A stretch of 64,000 bases of DNA from VXRN01 sp965116415. GTDB lineage: Bacteria > Chloroflexota > Dehalococcoidia > Lucifugimonadales > UBA1123. Positions 59,551-64,000 of this stretch are shown here, in pieces. The notes under the pieces were generated by a model. It was not told the DNA's origin. It did not search any database and saw only the letters and a program-made list of their open reading frames with translations. Location: NCBI GenBank assembly GCA_965116415.1, contig OZ220693.1, positions 930,001-994,000 of the forward strand. Direction: 5' to 3'. Position 1 is the first letter of the stretch, and the number at the start of each line of letters is the position of its first letter. The position numbers were made by a program, and so were the translations under genes.

Positions 59551-60389
59551 GGAGTGAGGGGAGAGGAGTGAGGAGTGAGAGTCTACCCCGAAAGACGCCG
59601 CTTACAGCCCCCCAGGAGTTTGGGGGTCTTGCCAGGCAGTGGCTGCCTTCTTTTCTCATCGTTGTAGCAATACTTGTCGCGTGGGAGATGTACGTTCGGG
59701 TCTTTGAAGTGCAGACCTGGCTGCTCCCCGCACCGTCAGACATCGGAACGGCGCTATACAACGACGCGGGCCTGCTATGGAGGCACACCCGTGTGACTCT
59801 GTCCGAAATAATCGTGGGGTTCGGGCTTGCCCTTGCGAGCGGAGTGCTTCTGGCCACGGCCATCGGGCTCTCGCGGACTCTGGAGCGCGCGGTCTACCCA
59901 TTCGTCATCGCGTCGCAGACCATCCCCATCATCGTGATCACGCCGATGCTGCTCATCTGGGTCGGGTACGGACTTGCGCCCAAGGTGATCGTCGTCGCGC
60001 TCATCAGCTTCTTCCCCATCGTGGTCAATATGGTGGACGGTCTGAAGTCGGTGGACCGCGACATGGTCAACCTGATGCGAACGCTCGGGGCCAACAGACT
60101 CCAGGTGTTCTTCAAGGTGCAGGTGCCCACGTCCCTGCCCTACCTGTTCAGCGGGATGCGGGTCGCCATTGCAGTCAGCGTCATAGGGGCGGTAATTGGG
60201 GAGTGGGTCGGATCGAGCGAGGGTCTGGGCTACCTGATGATCCGGTCCAAGCCGCAGTTCCTGACGGAGCGAGTGTTCGCTGCGATCGCGATCCTGTCGG
60301 TGATGGGGGTGGGACTGTTCGCGTCGATTGGAGTTATCGAGCGGTTTGCCATTCCGTGGTGGCGGGCTGCGAAGAATTCTGAAATGTGA
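59547..60389 (+). CDS. thiX: ABC transporter permease for a thiamine pyrimidine precursor
   Basis: 280 residues, about six helices, BPD_transp_1 / SsuC-like. The EAA-type loop is MVDGLKSVDRDMVNLMRTLGANRLQVFFKVQVP. The start is TTG 59547 overlapping the thiZ stop, or GTG 59568. The first codons lie in a short direct repeat of GAGGAGTGAG units (59549-59580), giving a low-complexity N-terminus. With ThiZ and ThiY it forms the importer. Confidence 0.9.
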   Translation: MRSEGRGVRSESLPRKTPLTAPQEFGGLARQWLPSFLIVVAILVAWEMYVRVFEVQTWLLPAPSDIGTALYNDAGLLWRHTRVTLSEIIVGFGLALASGVLLATAIGLSRTLERAVYPFVIASQTIPIIVITPMLLIWVGYGLAPKVIVVALISFFPIVVNMVDGLKSVDRDMVNLMRTLGANRLQVFFKVQVPTSLPYLFSGMRVAIAVSVIGAVIGEWVGSSEGLGYLMIRSKPQFLTERVFAAIAILSVMGVGLFASIGVIERFAIPWWRAAKNSEM

Positions 60390-60400
60390 GTCAGGAGTAA

Positions 60401-61396
60401 ATGAAGATGAAGCGTACGATCACTCTGTCCATAGTGGTGGCAGCAATAGCGCTAATGTCTATGGCGTGCAGCACCGAAGAGGAAGCGGTGCCGGTAAAGC
60501 TCGCGCTGGACTGGTACCCAAACGCTAACCACCTGGGACTCTTCATCGCGGAGCAGAAGGGGTACTTCGAGGAAGAAGGGCTGGATGTCACGATGTACAC
60601 GCCGTCGGACCCTTCGACCGTACTGCAGACCGTTGCTTCGGGCTCAGATGACTTCGGCATGAACTACCAGCCCGACGTTATTCTGGCCCGAAATGAGAAC
60701 GTACCGGTCGTGTCGATAGCGGCCGTTGTTCAGCACCCACTGAACTCGGTTATGGCGCTGGAGTCGTCGGGGATCACCCGACCGTCCCAGCTTGCGGGCA
60801 AGAAGGTCGGGTATCCGGGCATTCCCACCAACGAGCCGCTGCTCGACACGATGCTCAAGGCAGACGGCGTCGCAGGCGGACTCTCGGAGGTGGAACTGGT
60901 CAACATCGGTTTCAACATCGGTGAATCACTGATCTCCGAGAAGGTCGACGCCGCAGTCGGCGCGTACTGGACTCACGAGTCGATTCTGCTGGAGAACCAG
61001 GGTCACCCCGTCAACGTGATGAAGATGCAGGACTGGGGCGTACCTGACTACTACGAACTGGTCCTCGTGACCAGCGAGGAGTACCTGGAGGAGAACAGGG
61101 ACGTAGCTGAGAAGTTCGTCAGAGCTATCAAGAAGGGATTCGAGGAAGCGATAAGCGACCCGCAGGCTGGTGTCGACATTCTCGTCGAGGAGAACCCCGG
61201 CGAGATCGACGAGGGAATCGACAGGCCTGGGGCAGACCTGCTGGTTCCCCAGTGGCAACTGCCTGGAGGCGGCGGATTCGGGACGCAGGAGTCCGGCCGG
61301 TGGCAGAGCTTCGTGGACTGGATGAAGCAGCAGGGCATGATTGACGGCGGCTTCGTAGCAGCAGACGCGTTCGACGCGGGCCTGGTGGGAGAGTAG
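60401..61396 (+). CDS. thiY: ABC transporter substrate-binding lipoprotein, NMT1/THI5-like
   Basis: 331 residues. A signal peptide ends LMSMAC (lipobox). KLALDWYPNANHLGLFIAEQKGYF is the typical start of ThiY, which binds formylamino-pyrimidine or hydroxymethylpyrimidine. GSDDFGMNYQPDVILARNENVPV and GKKVGYPGIPTNEPLL belong to the same fold. AGGAG lies upstream of ATG 60401 and in-frame ATG 60407. The ligand is inferred from the TPP riboswitch and adjacent tenA. Confidence 0.92.
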   Translation: MKMKRTITLSIVVAAIALMSMACSTEEEAVPVKLALDWYPNANHLGLFIAEQKGYFEEEGLDVTMYTPSDPSTVLQTVASGSDDFGMNYQPDVILARNENVPVVSIAAVVQHPLNSVMALESSGITRPSQLAGKKVGYPGIPTNEPLLDTMLKADGVAGGLSEVELVNIGFNIGESLISEKVDAAVGAYWTHESILLENQGHPVNVMKMQDWGVPDYYELVLVTSEEYLEENRDVAEKFVRAIKKGFEEAISDPQAGVDILVEENPGEIDEGIDRPGADLLVPQWQLPGGGGFGTQESGRWQSFVDWMKQQGMIDGGFVAADAFDAGLVGE

Positions 61397-61430
61397 GACC
61401 TTCGAAGGGCCCGAAAGGGATAGATCGTAC

Positions 61431-61494
61431 TTTTCACCCTCACCCCAGCCCTCTCCCCCGTATCAAGTACGGGGCAGGCTGTGAGGGAGAGGGG
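61431..61494. repeat. REP-A repeat with nested CCCCGTA palindrome
   Basis: TTTTCACCCTCACCCCAG, CCCTCTCCC, then CCGTATCAAGTACGGGGCAG as an insert, then GAGGGAGAGGGG. The same insert occurs in the repeat at 21370. It separates thiY from tenA. Confidence 0.8.
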
Positions 61495-61517
61495 TCCGTT
61501 GATAGAAAGGTTCTAAA

Positions 61518-62192
61518 ATGTCACTGATGGAAGAGCTAAGGGAACGACACGACGACCTGTGGCAGAAGATGACACACCACCCGTTCGTGGTCGAGATGGG
61601 GGACGACACGCTGTCGTTGGAACGCGGCAGGCGCTACTTCCTCCAGGACTACGTGTTCGTGAACGACCTGGTTGCCATGATGAGCATGGGCGTAGCGAAG
61701 GCGCCTGACCTCGTAGCGGCCAGCCACCTGCACTCCTTCCTGGCCGGGATTCTCGACCCGCAGGCGGCGGCCGAGAACGAGTTCTTCCTGCGTGCCTTCA
61801 AAGTGCTGCAGGCGACGGAAGAGGAGTACTCGGCGGTCAGCGCGTCGCCCATCACGCAGGGCTTCGGTGACTTCCTGGTGAGGACCGGGAGTGAGGGCAG
61901 CTTCGAGGAGATAGTGACAGTCTGCTACGTCACCGAGGGCACCTACCTCGACTGGGGTACACGGCTCATCGAACAGGGCAAGCGGCCATCCAATCCTATC
62001 TACCAGCAGTGGATAGACCTGCACGGACCCGCTGTCCTGGGCCACTTCGTCGGCTGGTGCAAGGAGTACCTGGACTCGACGGACCTCGGCACCCAACGCG
62101 CCAAGATCGAGCGCGCATTTCACACCGCGCTGCGCTACGAGCACCTGTTCTGGGAAGCGGCGTACAGCGGGGACTTGTGGCCTGACGAGTAG
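61518..62192 (+). CDS. tenA: Aminopyrimidine aminohydrolase (TenA, thiaminase II)
   Basis: 224 residues, all-helical TenA fold. It hydrolyses aminomethyl-pyrimidine (from degraded thiamine) to HMP for reuse. FLQDYVFVNDLVAMMSMG, GILDPQAAAENEF and the catalytic Cys136 in IVTVCYVTEGTYLDWG with Glu140 mark the Cys-type TenA; a C-terminal Glu region is EHLFWEAAYSG. It is the natural partner of the ThiXYZ importer under TPP control. Confidence 0.94.
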   Translation: MSLMEELRERHDDLWQKMTHHPFVVEMGDDTLSLERGRRYFLQDYVFVNDLVAMMSMGVAKAPDLVAASHLHSFLAGILDPQAAAENEFFLRAFKVLQATEEEYSAVSASPITQGFGDFLVRTGSEGSFEEIVTVCYVTEGTYLDWGTRLIEQGKRPSNPIYQQWIDLHGPAVLGHFVGWCKEYLDSTDLGTQRAKIERAFHTALRYEHLFWEAAYSGDLWPDE

Positions 62193-62243
62193 GGTCCGAC
62201 AAACACCGGAACCAACTCTTCAGCTGCCGTCAGTGCGTAGTAG

Positions 62244-62399
62244 TGCCTGCTGGGGACTGTGTCAGTTTGGTAGGCGATCGATGCGTAGGGGCGTCCATTG
62301 TGGGCGCCCTGGGCACGCTGACCAACACGGGCAACCACTCGCCGGGGCGAGCCCCTACATACATTTGACCGACTGAATTGACACAGGCTCTGCCTGCTG
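62244..62399. mobile_element. Miniature transposable element (MITE), copy 2, with 9-bp target duplications
   Basis: The element is 62253-62390 (138 bp), bordered by the direct repeat TGCCTGCTG at 62244-62252 and 62391-62399. Ends: GGGACTGTGTCA at the left and, read inward, GAGCCTGTGTCAAT at the right. The last ~60 bases are nearly identical to copy 1 at 28880-29008. No reading frame for a transposase. Confidence 0.87.
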
Positions 62400-62406
62400 C
62401 GTTAAT

Positions 62407-62435
62407 TTGACACTTTCGACTTCGACTCCTAATAT
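62407..62435 (+). promoter_or_regulatory. Promoter of the peptide-binding protein gene
   Basis: TTGACA (62407-62412), 17 bases, TAATAT (62430-62435), a near-consensus sigma-70 site. Confidence 0.75.
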
Positions 62436-62439
62436 ACGC

Positions 62440-62453
62440 GCCAACAAGTTGGC
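62440..62453. promoter_or_regulatory. Candidate operator palindrome
   Basis: GCCAAC-AA-GTTGGC, centred about five bases after the expected transcription start, a suitable place for a repressor. Confidence 0.45.
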
Positions 62454-62554
62454 ATTGGTTTTCGCCATGAACCAGCCTGAGTTGACGAACTCAGGATCAA
62501 GCGAGACTCGAGAACCAAAGCACAGCCGACAGTTCCTTAGGAGGAGAAACAAAA

Positions 62555-64000
62555 ATGAGTCTGAAGAGGATTTTTCTGGTCCTCCCTCTCGTGTTGATCT
62601 TTGCCGCGTTAACACTTGCGGCGTGCAGCACAGACGAGGATACCAGCGAGCCAGCGGCACCATCGCAGCCCGCTCCCGCAGCTGCCACGGCCGCTCCGGC
62701 TGGCCCGGCTCCGGCGGCAACTCAGGCGCCTGCGGCCCCAGCACAGCCCGCTCCGGCGGCCACGGCCGCTCCGGCTGCTCCCGCTCCGTCAGCGCCGGCC
62801 ACTGAGACTGGCCTTGTAGGCAAGCTTGAAGGACCGTCGGTGGTAACCGATGAGAGCCAGTTCCCGACGTCGTTCGGAGAGGCGCCGCAGTTGGCAGCCC
62901 TGGTCGCGGCGGGTGAGCTCCCTCCTGTGGAGGATAGGCTTCCCAAGCGTGAAGACCTGATGGTGCTAAAGCCGCTCCACGGTACTGGGGAGTACGGAGG
63001 CATCCTGCGGCGCGGTTTCACAGGACCTGCAGACAAGTGGAACGGCTATCGTTGCTGCACAGGCCCGGACCACATGCTGTTCTGGGACTACACCGGCAAC
63101 AACCCCGGCCCGAACGTAATCAAGGAATGGGAAGTTGGCAACGATGGTCGCGAGTACACACTTCACCTCCGGGAGGGCATGAAGTGGTCCGACGGCGCAC
63201 CATTCACGGCCGACGACTTCGAGTTCTGGTACGAAAAGATGTACCTGGACGACGAATTGGTTCCCACCAAGACCTCCTGGTTTGCCATCAATGGCAAGCA
63301 GGGCACACTGGCAAAGGTAGATGAAACGACCATCAAGATCACGTTCGAGGACCCCTACTACTTCTTCCTCGACGTTCTGGCAGGCTCGACGCACTTGGGC
63401 GGCCACGCCTATCAGGGCCCTTCGTTCCGCGGCATGGTGGCGCCGAAACACTACCTCGAGCAGTTCATACCCAGCATCGCCGGTGAGGACGCAGTTCAAG
63501 CCATCGTGGATGATGAAGGTTTCGACAACTGGAAGAACCTGCTCGCCTTCAAGAATGACTGGGCTCTGAATCCCGAGCTGCCGGTTATCACGCCCTGGGT
63601 GACGGTTACGCCTATTAACACGGACACCTGGAAGCTTGAGCGGAATCCGTACTACTGGATGGTGGACACGGACGGCAACCAGCTTCCCTACATCGACGTT
63701 GCGATTCTGACTCTGGCAGAGGACCTGGAGGTCATCAACCTTCGCGCCATTGCTGGCGAGTACGACTGGCAGGGTCGACACCTGAACATGGCCAAGGTGC
63801 CTCTGTACCTTGAGAACCAGGAGAAGGGCGGCTACAAGCTGCACTTCGACACGCAGGAAGCAGGCGCGGATGCCACCGTCAAGTTCAACATGGCGTACCA
63901 GGTTGACCCGTATATAGGCGACCTGTTCCGCAACGTGGACTTCAGGCGCGCACTTGCAATCGGCATCGACCGTGAGCAGATGAACGAGGTATTCTTCCTC
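62555..64000 (+). CDS. ABC transporter substrate-binding lipoprotein, SBP_bac_5 family (3' end outside window)
   Basis: 482 residues are visible and the frame is open at the right edge. The signal peptide ends LTLAAC (lipobox), followed by an Ala/Pro-rich linker (about residues 25-85). The binding domain shows LRRGFTGPADKWNG, EYTLHLREGMKWSDGAPFTADDFEF (the family hallmark) and a VTPINTDTWKLERNPYYW region. It binds a peptide or other small solute and feeds an importer presumably encoded beyond the edge. GGAGGAG lies eight bases before ATG 62555. It has a strong promoter with an operator-like palindrome. Confidence 0.93.
   Translation, partial: MSLKRIFLVLPLVLIFAALTLAACSTDEDTSEPAAPSQPAPAAATAAPAGPAPAATQAPAAPAQPAPAATAAPAAPAPSAPATETGLVGKLEGPSVVTDESQFPTSFGEAPQLAALVAAGELPPVEDRLPKREDLMVLKPLHGTGEYGGILRRGFTGPADKWNGYRCCTGPDHMLFWDYTGNNPGPNVIKEWEVGNDGREYTLHLREGMKWSDGAPFTADDFEFWYEKMYLDDELVPTKTSWFAINGKQGTLAKVDETTIKITFEDPYYFFLDVLAGSTHLGGHAYQGPSFRGMVAPKHYLEQFIPSIAGEDAVQAIVDDEGFDNWKNLLAFKNDWALNPELPVITPWVTVTPINTDTWKLERNPYYWMVDTDGNQLPYIDVAILTLAEDLEVINLRAIAGEYDWQGRHLNMAKVPLYLENQEKGGYKLHFDTQEAGADATVKFNMAYQVDPYIGDLFRNVDFRRALAIGIDREQMNEVFFL

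Noticed and set aside
62244..62399. Possibility of a full insertion sequence
   Set aside because: Only 138 bp between target duplications and no transposase frame; it is a non-autonomous element.

Overview
The window looks like a chromosome segment of a Chloroflexota bacterium, most likely Dehalococcoidia / SAR202-like. This is inference from gene content, not from a marker-gene phylogeny. Supporting points are a giant DUF2298 membrane protein, form I aerobic CO dehydrogenase genes, enolase-superfamily sugar-acid dehydratases, an F420-type luciferase-like enzyme, a CaiB/BaiF CoA-transferase and a caa3-type oxidase. Genes are densely packed on both strands. No prophage, integrase, complete insertion sequence, rRNA operon or CRISPR array was seen.

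Layout. 1-5.7 kb: two XdhC-type maturation proteins and coxMSL for aerobic CO dehydrogenase (minus strand, promoter near 5.66 kb). 5.7-9.2 kb: MFS exporter, galU, CaiB/BaiF CoA-transferase (plus). 9.3-12.4 kb: membrane Fe-S electron-transfer protein and a UbiA-type prenyltransferase (minus). 12.5-14.6 kb: groES-groEL behind a CIRCE operator. 14.7-21.4 kb: a SAM-I riboswitch operon for the S-adenosylmethionine cycle (mtnA, mtnP, rhodanese, PfkB kinase, ahcY, hotdog protein, metK), followed by a phosphohexomutase. 23.1-28.8 kb: polA and a surface protein of four spondin-like modules with an LPATG tail. 29-30.5 kb: tRNA-Gly, a rhamnose-mutarotase-like protein and an SDR. 30.5-38.1 kb (minus): membrane protein, DUF2277, DUF2298 giant protein, ribokinase-like kinase, HAD phosphatase. 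38.5-40.7 kb: epimerase, PrpB-like lyase, SlyD-like isomerase. 40.8-46.4 kb (minus): two enolase-superfamily enzymes, squalene/phytoene synthase, LLM oxidoreductase, an AAA ATPase; then tRNA-Lys. 46.9-55 kb: heme A synthesis and the whole caa3 oxidase cluster through sco1. 55-58.2 kb (minus): thrS-infC-rpmI-rplT. 58.5-62.2 kb: a TPP-riboswitch operon (thiZXY-tenA) for thiamine-precursor salvage. 62.5-64 kb: a peptide-type ABC binding lipoprotein cut by the right edge.

Functionally the window describes an aerobic heterotroph that can probably take electrons from CO, respires through a caa3 oxidase, recycles SAM by-products under SAM control and salvages the thiamine pyrimidine. Promoters resemble sigma-70 sites (TTGAC ... 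TAnnAT), and many start choices below were moved to the codon with a Shine-Dalgarno sequence.

The most unusual signals are non-coding. (1) A short hairpin, CCAGC-TTAAA-GCTGG followed by ACATGTAA, occurs at six places (one more degenerate copy lies in a cluster) just upstream of unrelated genes and shows compensatory stem changes. (2) Two copies of a 129-138 bp miniature transposable element each carry a perfect 9-bp target duplication and each lie the same distance upstream of a TTGAC promoter box. (3) infC appears to start with ATA. (4) The thrS leader contains mutually exclusive terminator and T-box-like pairings.
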